From KBS-96 sp964247975 (GTDB lineage: Bacteria > Acidobacteriota > Terriglobia > Bryobacterales > Bryobacteraceae): a DNA stretch of 64,000 bases. Positions 47,001 to 55,414 of the stretch are shown in pieces (position 1 is the stretch's first letter; each line of letters starts with the position of its first letter). The stretch lies in the NCBI GenBank assembly GCA_964247975.1, contig CAXTWH010000012.1, forward strand, positions 1-64,000. The letters are read 5' to 3'. The translations under genes were made by a program, and so were the position numbers. The notes beneath the pieces are model-generated. The model had not been told where the DNA came from. It searched no databases and saw nothing but the letters and a program-made list of their open reading frames with translations.

Positions 47001-47140
47001 CGATTGGCGCAGGTTCACAGATGCTACAGCCGCTAGCCATTGCTGTAATCGGCGGCATTGCCGCTTCGCTGGTGCTGTCGCTGGTGGTGACGCCGACGGC
47101 TTATTACTACCTGAGCGGGCGTTCGACGGATCAAAGATAA
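44012..47140 (+). CDS. RND efflux permease (HAE1/CusA-like)
   Basis: A 1042-residue inner-membrane proton-driven pump with two sets of six transmembrane segments and two periplasmic loops. The charged TM4 element is visible as AAVGLVIDDAIVVVENI, and the family motif FPNTDFPRIVV-like start lies near residue 50. The second half repeats the layout (GLIMVIGIVAKNGILLLDAD). Substrate cannot be predicted; by length and motif it is nearer the hydrophobic and multidrug pumps than the heavy-metal type. It is the last gene of the operon. Confidence 0.95.
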   Translation: MIDQQQDKASSKPAIDEQEHWTARFAKPIIFLTLILIAAGGYLATLIPISVFPNTDFPRIVVGVDNGVMPIDQMQVTITRPIEEAVNSVPGLQQVRSITSRGSAEVDLFLSWNVDMFQTLTLVNAALARIQNTLPSTAAITTNRLTFAVFPVIGYSLSSNTVPQTNLWELATYTMKPRLNRLNGVASVIIQGGQEPEFQIEPDPSKLLQTQVTVPAILDGVAKSNLLDSPGLIQDRHQLVLTLISGQATTPEQISKIVVKLTPSGSPVRIGDVAQVKNSVKPVYTAVTANGKPAVLLNINRQPSSNTITVANEVHAEITDLQKALPPGIEVRPFYDQSAVVSESITSVRDAILLGLLLAAIILVLFLRDWGSSLVAGLVIPATIAITCIVLYIAGQSFNLMTLGGLAAAVGLVIDDAIVVVENIVLHRQIGQTRGESIRSALRELRVPLTGSTITPIVVFLPLITITGVTGTFFRALAITVGVALLTSLALALTWTPTLSHYLLKQPAESLAADALHGEVPTQGIMGWLVRMYERTLNWVLASRLILPVFCLLLILASFVCYRSLGSDLLPAMDEGGFILDYLMPAGSSLDDTNRVISGVEGILKKVPEVESTSRRTGLQLGLSAVTEANTGDISVKLKSKRDRGVEEVIADVRAQVNKQYPMLDTDFIQVLQDMIGDLTSSPDPIEVKLFSANPALLAEWGPKVADSIKKIQGVVDVKNGIENTISGPAIVFSVDPSVVARAGFTPQEVELDASAILQGEPVPSPVIANNRAYTMRVRFPESTRANLDSIRNTLLVSSTGRTATLGTLASWEQAPGQTEIRRENLQRDIAVTARLEGLDLGRGVAAVQKAVAALHIPAGVRVEYGGTYAEQQKSFRDLVFVLVLAVLLVFFVLLVEFRTFAAPLAIVASAVLSTSGVFFALLVTGATFNLSSFMGLIMVIGIVAKNGILLLDADQKFRKEGSSPKRAMIEAGERRLRPILMTALATVAGMVPLSLAIGAGSQMLQPLAIAVIGGIAASLVLSLVVTPTAYYYLSGRSTDQR

Positions 47141-47142
47141 AT

Positions 47143-47160
47143 GGTCACCCGTTTGTGACC
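47143..47160 (+). other. short hairpin after the RND gene
   Basis: Two bases after the RND stop, GGTCAC and GTGACC form a six-pair stem with a six-base loop. No T-run follows, so it is not a standard intrinsic terminator; it may still mark the end of the efflux operon. Confidence 0.3.
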
Positions 47161-47288
47161 CGCTCACTTGTGCGACCGCTTTGAGAAGCGTTTTCAGGTA
47201 GGCTTGGACATAAGCGATAGCGACTTTCATTTTTGTAATCTTAACCAAGCGGGATGCAAACCTAGTATTTCTTCAGACAAGCACCTTA

Positions 47289-47624
47289 ATGCCAACCAGA
47301 GTCAAATCCTTGAACCGAATGTCCATTTACGACCTGCGTGATATTTTTCCGTTTAAAGGCCAGGAATTTTCGAACTCCAGTGGTAATTGGGTCTGCCATC
47401 TGGCGGAAGTTTCCGATTCTCGCCCCGACAATGATCGTTTATCCTGGTATCTGGTTTTTGAACCGATCCGCAACTCAGGCGCAAGCATGAGAAAACTGGA
47501 ACTGGTGACACCGGGAACCGGGACCACTGCCCAAAGCTTTTCCCCGGAACTAAAGATTCAGATGGAGAACTGGCTAGCTTCCGGGGAGCAAGACGGACGT
47601 ATGGAGTTATTGGGCAGAGATTAA
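47289..47624 (+). CDS. hypothetical protein
   Basis: A 111-residue soluble protein, not recognised. There is a mixed alpha/beta pattern and no signal. Met11 (MSIYDLRDIFP) may be the real start, since the preceding ten residues are basic and atypical; neither start has a clear ribosome site. It follows the efflux operon after about 150 bases. Confidence 0.5.
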   Translation: MPTRVKSLNRMSIYDLRDIFPFKGQEFSNSSGNWVCHLAEVSDSRPDNDRLSWYLVFEPIRNSGASMRKLELVTPGTGTTAQSFSPELKIQMENWLASGEQDGRMELLGRD

Positions 47625-47724
47625 AACGGAGCTTTCCCTTTGAGATATCAAATCAATTCAAGTGGAGCAACGATAAAATTAGAACATTAAAATTTAAGAA
47701 TCGTTTTCCTTTGTTTACGGTGCA

Positions 47725-48129
47725 TTACCGCACGTGCGGGCGACTCAATAAGAGTTCACTGACTTTTATAATGCGAATGCCTTCATATTGTTTCAGTTTA
47801 AGAAGGTGTTTGTCGCCAGTGACGATCACATTTGCTTTCCCAGCAACTGCACATTCCAAAATCTTATTATCATCGGGGTCGTCTGGCACGGCATTTAGCG
47901 ATTCCGTTGGTGCTATGATCACTGCCGTAACGGTGATGTACTCCAGTGCCTCTGCCAGCCGACTGGCGCTTAATCCTTTGCGCTTCAGAACACGGACAAC
48001 TTCATCAATAATTAACTGAGACAAGAGAAGTTTGATATTTCCATCCACTGCCGCTTCCATCAAAAGCGCGGGATTACCGCCCCATAAGACTGCGGAAATC
48101 AGGATGTTTGTGTCAGGAACAACGCGCAC
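47725..48129 (-). CDS. PIN-domain toxin (COG1569-type)
   Basis: A 134-residue PIN RNase. The four acidic positions of the family are visible: VPDTNILISAV (Asp6), a Glu in IIDEVVRVL, and Asp residues in PDDPDDNKILECA and VTGDKHLL. It is a typical putative toxin of type II modules. It starts directly after the stop of the small gene upstream, which is likely its antitoxin. Confidence 0.9.
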   Translation of the reverse strand: MRVVPDTNILISAVLWGGNPALLMEAAVDGNIKLLLSQLIIDEVVRVLKRKGLSASRLAEALEYITVTAVIIAPTESLNAVPDDPDDNKILECAVAGKANVIVTGDKHLLKLKQYEGIRIIKVSELLLSRPHVR

Positions 48130-48360
48130 CTACGCCCCGCGTTGTTGGCGACGGTCTTCTGCTATCCATTCTTCTACGTCAGAAGGTTTGTAACCTTTAG
48201 CTTCAGCTTCAGCGCGATTATAAGCAACAAAGCTGCGGAATCGCTGTTTCAGCAAATACCGTCGCATATCATCCAATACTTCTTCAGGCGTACGACCTTC
48301 TTTGGCAGCAACAACGGCAACTTGTTCGGCTACGGCTTGGATAAGCTGTTCCTGAGACAT
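48130..48360 (-). CDS. antitoxin partner of the PIN toxin
   Basis: A 76-residue protein, mostly helical and strongly charged (for example AAKEGRTPEEVLDDMRRYL). Its stop abuts the PIN toxin start, the usual order in such modules. The N-terminal helix region could be a ribbon-helix-helix or related DNA-binding element but is not certain. Function as antitoxin is inferred from position and size. Confidence 0.75.
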   Translation of the reverse strand: MSQEQLIQAVAEQVAVVAAKEGRTPEEVLDDMRRYLLKQRFRSFVAYNRAEAEAKGYKPSDVEEWIAEDRRQQRGA

Positions 48361-48584
48361 ATACTCTATTTTAATTATCGCTCAAGCCAACCCAATACCG
48401 AAAAGTCGATACTGACATAGCCGAAATCGTAATTAGTCGCAAGCAGAAACTTGCTCTAAAGAATAGGCAATTTTCCCGATCAACATTAGGTGCGGATCTC
48501 ACAGGAGAGGCAATCCATCAGAAAATCCTTGATTGCCCAAGTTAGCTAATTCAAGGACGATTACTTGGATAACATGAGATTCCA

Positions 48585-48794
48585 TTGAGGTTTGTCATTA
48601 AAGTTGAGAGCAATCAGCGGCAACAAACGCCAAAGCTGAACCGGGTACACAAGTATTCCGCAGGAAAACTTAAAGTTCTTGGAAAGAGGATCGCATACCA
48701 GGATGTCATCGTGCAAAATTGGAAGTGGATCATACTTGCTGCGGTTGTGGCTTATCTGCTGCTTGGAATTGTTGCAGACAGCACTGAACATTAG
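48585..48794 (+). CDS. possible small single-pass membrane protein
   Basis: In the 568-base gap between the antitoxin and rpsT the only candidate gene is this 69-residue frame. Its C-terminal half has a clear membrane segment (WKWIILAAVVAYLLLGIVAD) and its N-terminal part is basic. There is no good ribosome site. The stop is followed two bases later by a perfect 11-pair inverted repeat, which supports its being a transcribed unit. Could be spurious. The 5' part of the gap (48361-48560) shows nothing I can name. Confidence 0.35.
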   Translation: MRFVIKVESNQRQQTPKLNRVHKYSAGKLKVLGKRIAYQDVIVQNWKWIILAAVVAYLLLGIVADSTEH

Positions 48795-48795
48795 A

Positions 48796-48830
48796 TCCAT
48801 TGAGCAAAATGTTTTCCCATGCTCAATGGA
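48796..48830 (+). terminator. inverted repeat, possible terminator
   Basis: Eleven perfect pairs (TCCATTGAGCA with TGCTCAATGGA) around a 13-base loop, directly after the candidate ORF. It lacks a long T-run on either strand, so it is a weak candidate terminator; its dyad could equally be a protein-binding site upstream of the rpsT promoter. Confidence 0.45.
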
Positions 48831-48860
48831 CCCGTTATTCTACCACCTACTTCCCTCTAT

Positions 48861-48889
48861 TTGACCCCTAGCTTCCGGTTCGCTATCCT
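48861..48889 (+). promoter_or_regulatory. sigma-70-type promoter of rpsT
   Basis: TTGACC at 48861-48866 and TATCCT at 48884-48889 are separated by 17 bases, the optimal spacing. The -10 box ends 40 bases before the rpsT ATG. A good match for a housekeeping promoter. Confidence 0.65.
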
Positions 48890-48929
48890 AATATCTGTAT
48901 CTCTTTTGAAGGATTTAAATTCGAGTTAG

Positions 48930-49214
48930 ATGGCCAACACAGTCTCTTCATTGAAGCGCGTCCGAATCACTGAGCGCCGGACCGCCGTCAATCGCAGCCG
49001 CAAGTCGCGGTTGCGGCACCAGATCCGCGCCATGCGCCGCTTGCTGGACCAGAAAAATGTGGAAGAAGCAACCAAGATTATTCCCCAAACATTTTCCGTG
49101 GTAGATCGCGCGGCAAAATGGGGCATTATCAAGAAAAACACCGCGGCCCGCTACAAAAGTCGGATGACGCTTCGTCTGCGCCGCCTCAGCGCGCCCGCTA
49201 CAGCAACGGCCTAG
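48930..49214 (+). CDS. rpsT: 30S ribosomal protein S20
   Basis: A 94-residue basic protein with the S20 signature: MANTVSSLKRVRITERR at the start, then NRSRKSRLRHQIRAMRR, and GIIKKNTAARYKSRMTLRL in the second half. It binds 16S rRNA early in 30S assembly. The gene has its own promoter (48861-48889) and a terminator-like hairpin 22 bases after the stop, so it is likely monocistronic. Confidence 0.96.
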   Translation: MANTVSSLKRVRITERRTAVNRSRKSRLRHQIRAMRRLLDQKNVEEATKIIPQTFSVVDRAAKWGIIKKNTAARYKSRMTLRLRRLSAPATATA

Positions 49215-49235
49215 GTTCCCATTCAATGTTTTGCG

Positions 49236-49270
49236 AGTCCAGCGGCTGTCTAAACTACAGCCGCTGGACT
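49236..49270. terminator. strong hairpin between convergent rpsT and dehydrogenase genes
   Basis: A perfect 14-pair stem (AGTCCAGCGGCTGT with its complement) with a seven-base loop CTAAACT. It sits between two convergent genes and can fold in transcripts from either side. T-runs are poor, so its efficiency is uncertain. Confidence 0.7.
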
Positions 49271-49280
49271 TGTCGTGTCT

Positions 49281-50354
49281 TCACCTGAATTTTTCCGGCT
49301 TGCCGGATTTTACGGATTCTTTAGCCAGATCAATAATGTGGATCACATCCACGTTAATGTCCACCGCAGTTAAACCTTCAATCGGCTGCTTGTTTTTCAT
49401 GCGCGAAATCATGTAAGCAATGGGTTCGTTTGTTTCGGGGGTTAACGGCGTCACTTCCACCTGCTCAACCTCCTTGCCGCGCCGCATTTCCACGCCCTTC
49501 TGGGTTATGTAAATGCTGCCGCGATGCTCGTTATCGCCCCACCCGAAGACTTCCAGATCCTGGTAGCTGCGGGGCAGATCCCAACTGCCTTCAAACACTC
49601 CCACGCTTTTGTCGTAGCTCAGGATCAGATCGGCATTGTCTTCCACTTTCGGAAAACGGTCAGGCCGCAGATGGTTCGCGGTGGCAAACACAGTCTTCGG
49701 CTTGCCGAGGTACCACAAACTCCAAAGGGCGTTGTAACAGCCGAAATCCATTAAAGCGCCCCCTCCGTTTTTCTCCGGGTCAGTCAGCCACGCGAAGAAA
49801 TACTTATTGCGCACTCCTTCCGAGCCGGGGCCGCCATGCCCCACAATGCCATGCAGCCGCCACGGTGTTCCAATGTCGCCGCGATCCACGGCAGCCTTTG
49901 CCACGTAGTTGGTGGGCCACCAGGCCATCTGGTAATTGGTCATCACCAGAATGTTGTATTTTTCCGCCAGGCTTTTGATCTGCTTGGCTTGTTCGTAGGT
50001 GGCGGCCAAAGGCTTTTCGAAGATGATGTTAATGTGCCGTTCGGCGCAGGCTTTCGCTACCTCCAGATGCCGGTTATTTTCCACGAAAGCCCAGACCAGA
50101 TTGGGTTTTACCTGATCGAGCATGGCTTGATAATCGCGGAAAATCAGATTCGAAGGGACACCCATTCGTTCGGCTTCGCCGGTCAGTTCCTGGTTTGGTT
50201 CAGCAACGCCGACCAAGGTAGCCGGTTTGCCCGAAACCATCGTATGCAAATGTCCCCAAACATGCGCATGAACCAGCCCAACTACCGCAATCTTGTAATC
50301 CTGTGCTTGCAGCGGAACAAAGGTTAGCGCGACCCAAAGAAAAAAGTATTTCAT
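49281..50354 (-). CDS. exported Gfo/Idh/MocA-family dehydrogenase
   Basis: A 357-residue protein with a Sec signal peptide (MKYFFLWVALTFVPLQA, then Q). The Rossmann strand IAVVGLVHAHVWGH lacks the typical GxGxxG, but the EKPLA motif is present (IIFEKPLAATYEQA) and the C-terminal half is the family's beta-sheet domain. It is probably a periplasmic sugar or polyol dehydrogenase-like protein; cofactor binding is less certain because of the altered Gly motif. Confidence 0.85.
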   Translation of the reverse strand: MKYFFLWVALTFVPLQAQDYKIAVVGLVHAHVWGHLHTMVSGKPATLVGVAEPNQELTGEAERMGVPSNLIFRDYQAMLDQVKPNLVWAFVENNRHLEVAKACAERHINIIFEKPLAATYEQAKQIKSLAEKYNILVMTNYQMAWWPTNYVAKAAVDRGDIGTPWRLHGIVGHGGPGSEGVRNKYFFAWLTDPEKNGGGALMDFGCYNALWSLWYLGKPKTVFATANHLRPDRFPKVEDNADLILSYDKSVGVFEGSWDLPRSYQDLEVFGWGDNEHRGSIYITQKGVEMRRGKEVEQVEVTPLTPETNEPIAYMISRMKNKQPIEGLTAVDINVDVIHIIDLAKESVKSGKPEKFR

Positions 50355-50475
50355 CAGTTTCAGTCCTGGTTTCCAGAGTTTATAACAACTCCCTCACCCG
50401 CCTTCCGGCATCTGATTTTGTGCCGCCCGATGGCGAAATGGTAGAGTAGAAAACCACATAGGGGGGAAGCCTACT

Positions 50476-53400
50476 GTGCAATCATGTTGTGTTTCAGCGC
50501 CGTTAACTGTTAGAAAATTTGCGACTTTTCTGCTGTTGGGGGGATTATTGACCCTCCCGGCCCGGCTCCGCTCGGCGGCCCAGGATGAAGCTACTGAACG
50601 GGAAACTACGGGCGACCTTGCCGGTGCCCAGAGCATTCTGGAACGGCAAAGCCAGAAAGGGCCGGAAGCTCAACTGAACCTGGCGGAGTTTCTGGACCGG
50701 CATCGCAGCGCGAACAGGCGCGATGCTTTCCTGAAGCTGGCCTCGGTTGAACAGGACCCGGTGAAGCGCCAGCTTGCGTTGCGTCAAGTGCTGCTGCTTG
50801 ATTTTGAAGAAGGCCGCACCACGGCGCTTTCTTCCGACTTGGAACAATATAAGGCTGCCGGCGGAAGCGACCTTCAGCCAGTAAGACAGATTCCAAATTC
50901 ACAAAGAACTTTTGGTAAGGCAATTATCCCCGGGCCGCTACGCTCCTTTGCCCGCATGGCCGCGCTTTCCCCTGATCTGAAACCGGAAGAACTGCTGCCA
51001 GCTTTGGCGCGGAACGTAGTCACCAACGGTTACCAAGCGGCATCCTCAAGCGAAGCCCTGGAACAAACCGAGTATCTACGCCTGGTTGTCCGCTACGTTA
51101 GCCAGGCGCGGGAACTGACTGCCTTTGCCGGTTCCACAAAGAAGGTGACTGTACCGGCTTGCGAAAGCGAGCAGACCGCTGACCTGCTCCGCATCCTGGG
51201 CTATCGGATGCGCGGCTCCTGCGGCGGCGATGTGGTGCTCGAAACGGTGAATCCCACTCGCGCTTTTATCACTGTGGATTCCGGTTTCCCCTTGGCCCAA
51301 TTGGAACAGGACTTACGCGCCAACAGAAAGTTTGAATATTCATTTGCGCCCACCGAGATTCCGGTGCTGTATGGGCCGGAATACTGGATCAGCTCGGTTT
51401 CAAGCAAAGGCAACCATTCCGAATTTCTGGAAGCCTTTCTAAGCGACCCTGCCGTGTGCCGCCTTTATCTGGGACTTTCCAAACTGGATGAAACTACGGC
51501 GGAGGCAATGCGGCGCAAAATTCCCCACAACGAACTGATGGTGTTTGCACCGGTTCTGGACTTCTACGGCAGCTTGTTTGAAATCCGCAATGGCGCAGCT
51601 TTCGTACCGGGATCGGAAAAAGCCTGGAGCGAACTGGCTGGAACAAACCCATCTCAGGGAGCAGGATTTTATCAGCGGCTGATGGAAACCGATGATGGAT
51701 GGTTGGCCAGCTACTTCGATGCACTGGCGCGGCTCGATTCCCCGGCCACGAACTATCTGTTACAGCCGGAGCACATGAGGCGTTTCTACAACGGACTGCG
51801 CGGACGAGTGACTACGCCTGGTCCGGCACGTCCGGTGTTCCGGTCCAGCACGGATCTGATGATTTTCACCACTTCGCTTCGTTTGGACCCGAACGGCCAA
51901 CCTCACATTCCCGGCGGTTTGGACGTGTGGAAGTCATTGTTCATCAAGCATCCGCACGGCAAATATGATGCCAAGCTGTCGAAAGCAGCGCCTTCCTGGA
52001 GAACTTCCGATGACCTGCTCGAAGCACTGTTCGCGTTGTGCCGCAAGTCGGTTGACAACGAACCGCTGCACATTTTTTTGGCATTGAACGACATTGATCG
52101 TGACCGCCAGAGGCCGATCAGTCCGGCGCTGGCTGCCCGCTTAATTGCGGCTTACAAAACAACGGGCGCCCAGTACGACATTCTGGCCGATGTGCCGAAC
52201 TTGAGCGAAGCTTCGATTAGCATGTTTCTGGACTTCGTCAGCGGCTCGGGCAGCATTCACGACACGCTGCTGCGGGCAGACAACGTAGGCAGCGCCCAGG
52301 CGCTGATCAGCATTTGGCAGATTCTATGCCGCCAGAACCTGATTCCCGCCGGGCAGCAGGACAAGGCTTTTTCGGCGATGATGACGCCATTTATGGAAGC
52401 CCGGCAAGCGGCGGAAGTGTTTGACGCAGCGCGCAGTGGCGTGAAAGCCCTGCTACAAGCAGCAAACGCTTCAGTGAACGGACGAATCCAGGACAGACTG
52501 GTGGACCTGTTGGTCGGCGTTCCGCAATCCTCGCCGGAGCACCCCGGCCCGGCTGAGAATTTTGTGCGCGTGCTTGATTCGCAGCAGCTTTTGTCGCTCG
52601 ACCAGATTTATGCAGTGGCCGATACATTAAGTCAGCCCACGCCGAATAAGAAAATATTGGATTCCGTGGACCGCGCCTTGAGCCGTTTTGAGGAAGCGCA
52701 ATCGCTTCGCAATTCCCTCAGTTCCGCAGAACGAAATCTAGTGGCGCTCGGCTATTGGAGCGAGCGGCACATTGACCAGGAGCGCAAAATCGATCTGGAC
52801 TCCCTAGCGGCAAAATCCGCCGACCGGAAAGATACGCGAGGCAAGTTAACGCCGTTCCTACGCGACACCCTGGTAGGGCTGCTTTATGCTTACTACTCAC
52901 CGAATGGGGCGCAACTGGTTTTCACTAATCCCACATTTGTCCGCAACCATGATTTTATCGGCGCACAGGGTTTAGTGGCGACTTGGCGAAGCACGGAAGT
53001 CGTCGGCAACGGATGGCCGTCCAGCGCGGGCGGCAGGCTGATGGGTTCGCTTGTCTCGCTTCCGTACGTGCTGGCGGAAGCGGAACAGAACTTTCTGACG
53101 CCGACCCGCGAACAGGCTTTAATCTGGGGCGACCTGGTGCCGCAGATGATTGTGAACGTCACCGTTCCCCGCTGGCGGCATATTACGCCGGACCAGGTAC
53201 GCTGGGTAGCGTTGAACCAGCGGCGCGGCGAGGATCTGCTGGCCCTGAGCGCGTTTAATTCTACGCTGGAGCCGAAGGTGATGAACTCGCTGCGCCGATT
53301 CGCCAACCCGGCCCGGCTCGAAAAAATTCGTGAACGGCTGCATAACGGCGATTTTAAAAACGCCCAATCGGAAGTACTGCCATCAGAATTTTATGCTTTG

Positions 53401-53856
53401 GCGACAGACCCGGCGCTACGAACCGCTGTTCCCGACATGGCCAGCCTGGAGGTCGCCGCTTTGTCCGCTTCCGGCAACCCGCAACTGAATGCCAACGCCA
53501 TTGCCGCCGTGTTTGGCACACCAAAGCCCACGCTCACCCATTCTTATCGGCCCGGCCTTTTGTACCTGCGCACGTTTCCGACGTTGATGGGTTATTCGAG
53601 CCGTTTGCTGGCGGAGACATGGGAATCGAATGGCTTCTATTACGCGGCGCTGGCGGACGAATTCGGCATCCCCGCGAATCGCCTCGATACCTACGTGCCG
53701 GAATGGACCCGGGCCACCATCGAAAACATCTTCGCCACGCATCTGGAAGATTGGCCGGCTTTACTGCGATCTTTAAACAGCGTCGGCGACAATCTGCGGC
53801 AGCATAACGGATCTGAAAAAGTCGCTTCAAACAGCTACGGTCAATCCGGTAATTAG
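50476..53856 (+). CDS. giant exported protein of unknown function
   Basis: A 1126-residue protein starting at GTG 50476, with GGGGGAAG upstream. Residues 8-35 form a signal peptide. The rest is largely helical with no domain I recognise; a stretch at about residues 40-110 could be tetratricopeptide-like (LAGAQSILERQSQKGPEAQL). No repeats or catalytic motif stand out. It precedes the VWFA-like gene by 10 bases, so the two and the following lipoprotein are probably one operon. Likely an Acidobacteria-specific envelope protein. Confidence 0.8.
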   Translation: MQSCCVSAPLTVRKFATFLLLGGLLTLPARLRSAAQDEATERETTGDLAGAQSILERQSQKGPEAQLNLAEFLDRHRSANRRDAFLKLASVEQDPVKRQLALRQVLLLDFEEGRTTALSSDLEQYKAAGGSDLQPVRQIPNSQRTFGKAIIPGPLRSFARMAALSPDLKPEELLPALARNVVTNGYQAASSSEALEQTEYLRLVVRYVSQARELTAFAGSTKKVTVPACESEQTADLLRILGYRMRGSCGGDVVLETVNPTRAFITVDSGFPLAQLEQDLRANRKFEYSFAPTEIPVLYGPEYWISSVSSKGNHSEFLEAFLSDPAVCRLYLGLSKLDETTAEAMRRKIPHNELMVFAPVLDFYGSLFEIRNGAAFVPGSEKAWSELAGTNPSQGAGFYQRLMETDDGWLASYFDALARLDSPATNYLLQPEHMRRFYNGLRGRVTTPGPARPVFRSSTDLMIFTTSLRLDPNGQPHIPGGLDVWKSLFIKHPHGKYDAKLSKAAPSWRTSDDLLEALFALCRKSVDNEPLHIFLALNDIDRDRQRPISPALAARLIAAYKTTGAQYDILADVPNLSEASISMFLDFVSGSGSIHDTLLRADNVGSAQALISIWQILCRQNLIPAGQQDKAFSAMMTPFMEARQAAEVFDAARSGVKALLQAANASVNGRIQDRLVDLLVGVPQSSPEHPGPAENFVRVLDSQQLLSLDQIYAVADTLSQPTPNKKILDSVDRALSRFEEAQSLRNSLSSAERNLVALGYWSERHIDQERKIDLDSLAAKSADRKDTRGKLTPFLRDTLVGLLYAYYSPNGAQLVFTNPTFVRNHDFIGAQGLVATWRSTEVVGNGWPSSAGGRLMGSLVSLPYVLAEAEQNFLTPTREQALIWGDLVPQMIVNVTVPRWRHITPDQVRWVALNQRRGEDLLALSAFNSTLEPKVMNSLRRFANPARLEKIRERLHNGDFKNAQSEVLPSEFYALATDPALRTAVPDMASLEVAALSASGNPQLNANAIAAVFGTPKPTLTHSYRPGLLYLRTFPTLMGYSSRLLAETWESNGFYYAALADEFGIPANRLDTYVPEWTRATIENIFATHLEDWPALLRSLNSVGDNLRQHNGSEKVASNSYGQSGN

Positions 53857-53866
53857 GAAGGCATAC

Positions 53867-54868
53867 GTGAAATTGTTCACTCGTTTTCTAAGCGTTTGTT
53901 TAATCGTTCTGACAGGCGGCTTTCTTTGGATAAAAGCGCAAGACCAGGACCACCCGACGTTTCGGGTCAAGGTCGACATGGTGGTGTTGAGCTTTACAGT
54001 GCTCGATGGCAAGAGCAAGTATGTGAACGGTTTGAAACCGAAAGATTTTCGGATTCTTGAGGATGACATTCCTCAGAAGATGGCTACGTTTTCTGAAGGC
54101 GATCGTCCGCCCATGCAGGTGTTGGCGAACGGCGAAATGCAGCCGATTGCCCGCCCTGGAGCCCAGAATCCGGTGGCTGCCGGAACTCGTTCGGATGAAC
54201 TGACCGGAACCAACGTTTTTGTACTGTTCGACACCAGCAACTATATGTATCGCGGCTTTGTTTACGCATCGGACGCGATTGCCGATTTTATTCGCGGCTT
54301 GGACCGTGCTGATTCAGTAGCCGTGTATACATACAGCCGTAACCTGAATCGCTCGGTGTCTTTGAACCGCGACCGTAGCGAGGCCATTTCCGGCCTGCGC
54401 CGGGCTGTGGCAGGCGACGATTCCGCGTTGTACAACTCCCTCTTGCTGACGCTGCGCGATGCAGCTAAGGTGCCGGGGCGCAAAGTGGTGATTGTTTTCT
54501 CCAATGGGCCTGACAATGCCAGCATGGTGGCGCCGGATGATGTTCGCTCTGTAGCCGAAGACGAAGGCATTCCGATTTATGTGATTTCCACTAATGAAGT
54601 CAGCAAAGATCCGGTTTCCAGCAACATCTTCCGGCGCATCAGTTCTTCCACCGGCGGAAAAAGCTATTTTGCCAAAACCTGGCAGAAGCAAGTGGAAGCT
54701 TTTGAATCGATTCGCGAAGACCTTGGTAATAGTTACACCGTAACCTACTACCCGCAGCCGAATCCAAATGATGGGTTCCGCAAATTGACAATTGAGTTGA
54801 CTGGCGATCAGATCAAGAAGTACAAAATCCGCGCCCGCCCGGGCTATCGGCCGCAGCGCGGTTTCTAA
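53867..54868 (+). CDS. exported VWFA-related protein of acidobacterial type
   Basis: A 333-residue protein starting at GTG 53867 after AGGAAGG five bases upstream. It has a signal peptide (to about WIKAQ). The family opening is seen in VVLSFTVLDGKSKYVNGLKP followed by KDFRILEDDIPQKMATFSEG. The VWA core has an incomplete MIDAS: LFDTSNYMY (DxSN instead of DxSxS). Smaller than the paralogue at 18266-20485, which has extra C-terminal domains. Function unknown, probably protein binding outside the cell. Confidence 0.9.
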   Translation: MKLFTRFLSVCLIVLTGGFLWIKAQDQDHPTFRVKVDMVVLSFTVLDGKSKYVNGLKPKDFRILEDDIPQKMATFSEGDRPPMQVLANGEMQPIARPGAQNPVAAGTRSDELTGTNVFVLFDTSNYMYRGFVYASDAIADFIRGLDRADSVAVYTYSRNLNRSVSLNRDRSEAISGLRRAVAGDDSALYNSLLLTLRDAAKVPGRKVVIVFSNGPDNASMVAPDDVRSVAEDEGIPIYVISTNEVSKDPVSSNIFRRISSSTGGKSYFAKTWQKQVEAFESIREDLGNSYTVTYYPQPNPNDGFRKLTIELTGDQIKKYKIRARPGYRPQRGF

Positions 54869-54883
54869 GAAATACCGGAGCCC

Positions 54884-55333
54884 GTGAATATCAGTTTTCA
54901 GAGGTTAATTAGCACAGCGTTTGTGTTTACGGTGTTTACTTGTGCAGGGTGTAATCCGCGAAGTCGTGTTGAAGCGGCTCGCGTAGTCATTGAAAAATTT
55001 CATAACGCTTACAACCGGCAGGATTATTCCGCCATGTACGCGTATGCCGGACCGAGCGTACAAAAAGAAACTCCGCAAGCGGCTTTTGTTGCATATGAAA
55101 CTGGGTTGCGGAAAAGATTAGGAGACCTGAAAACCGCCGATCTCGTCAACTACAACCTGCTTTACCTCATGAGCGGCCCGCAAGTAAGAATGGATTATAA
55201 CTGCAAGTATGTTCTAGGCAATGCGGTTGAATCCTTTGAAGTAAATTTTAGAAAAAACCAGCCGCGCATTGATGCTTACCGGATCGACAGCCCGCAACTG
55301 GAAACAGAAAAGGACGGGAACAAAGTTCGCTAA
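54884..55333 (+). CDS. hypothetical lipoprotein
   Basis: A 149-residue protein starting at GTG 54884, 15 bases after the VWFA gene. Its signal ends with TCAGC, a passable lipobox. The mature domain (FHNAYNRQDYSAMYAYAGPS and later VRMDYNCKYVLGNAVESFEV) has the cone-like alpha+beta rhythm of small NTF2/DUF4019-type envelope proteins, but this is only a resemblance. Third gene of the likely 50476-55333 operon. Confidence 0.65.
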   Translation: MNISFQRLISTAFVFTVFTCAGCNPRSRVEAARVVIEKFHNAYNRQDYSAMYAYAGPSVQKETPQAAFVAYETGLRKRLGDLKTADLVNYNLLYLMSGPQVRMDYNCKYVLGNAVESFEVNFRKNQPRIDAYRIDSPQLETEKDGNKVR

Positions 55334-55397
55334 GCCGGGTGCCGCTCTCACGTTTTTCTGCTGTGCTATCCTGTAATCGTTCCATTCATGACGCTTA

Positions 55398-55414
55398 GCT
55401 CGCACTTAGCGAGC
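55398..55414 (+). promoter_or_regulatory. hairpin in the cas10 leader
   Basis: GCTCGC and GCGAGC form a six-pair stem with a five-base loop, ending 17 bases before the cas10 ATG. No Shine-Dalgarno sequence is visible between the hairpin and the ATG. It could modulate translation of cas10, or be incidental. Confidence 0.3.
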
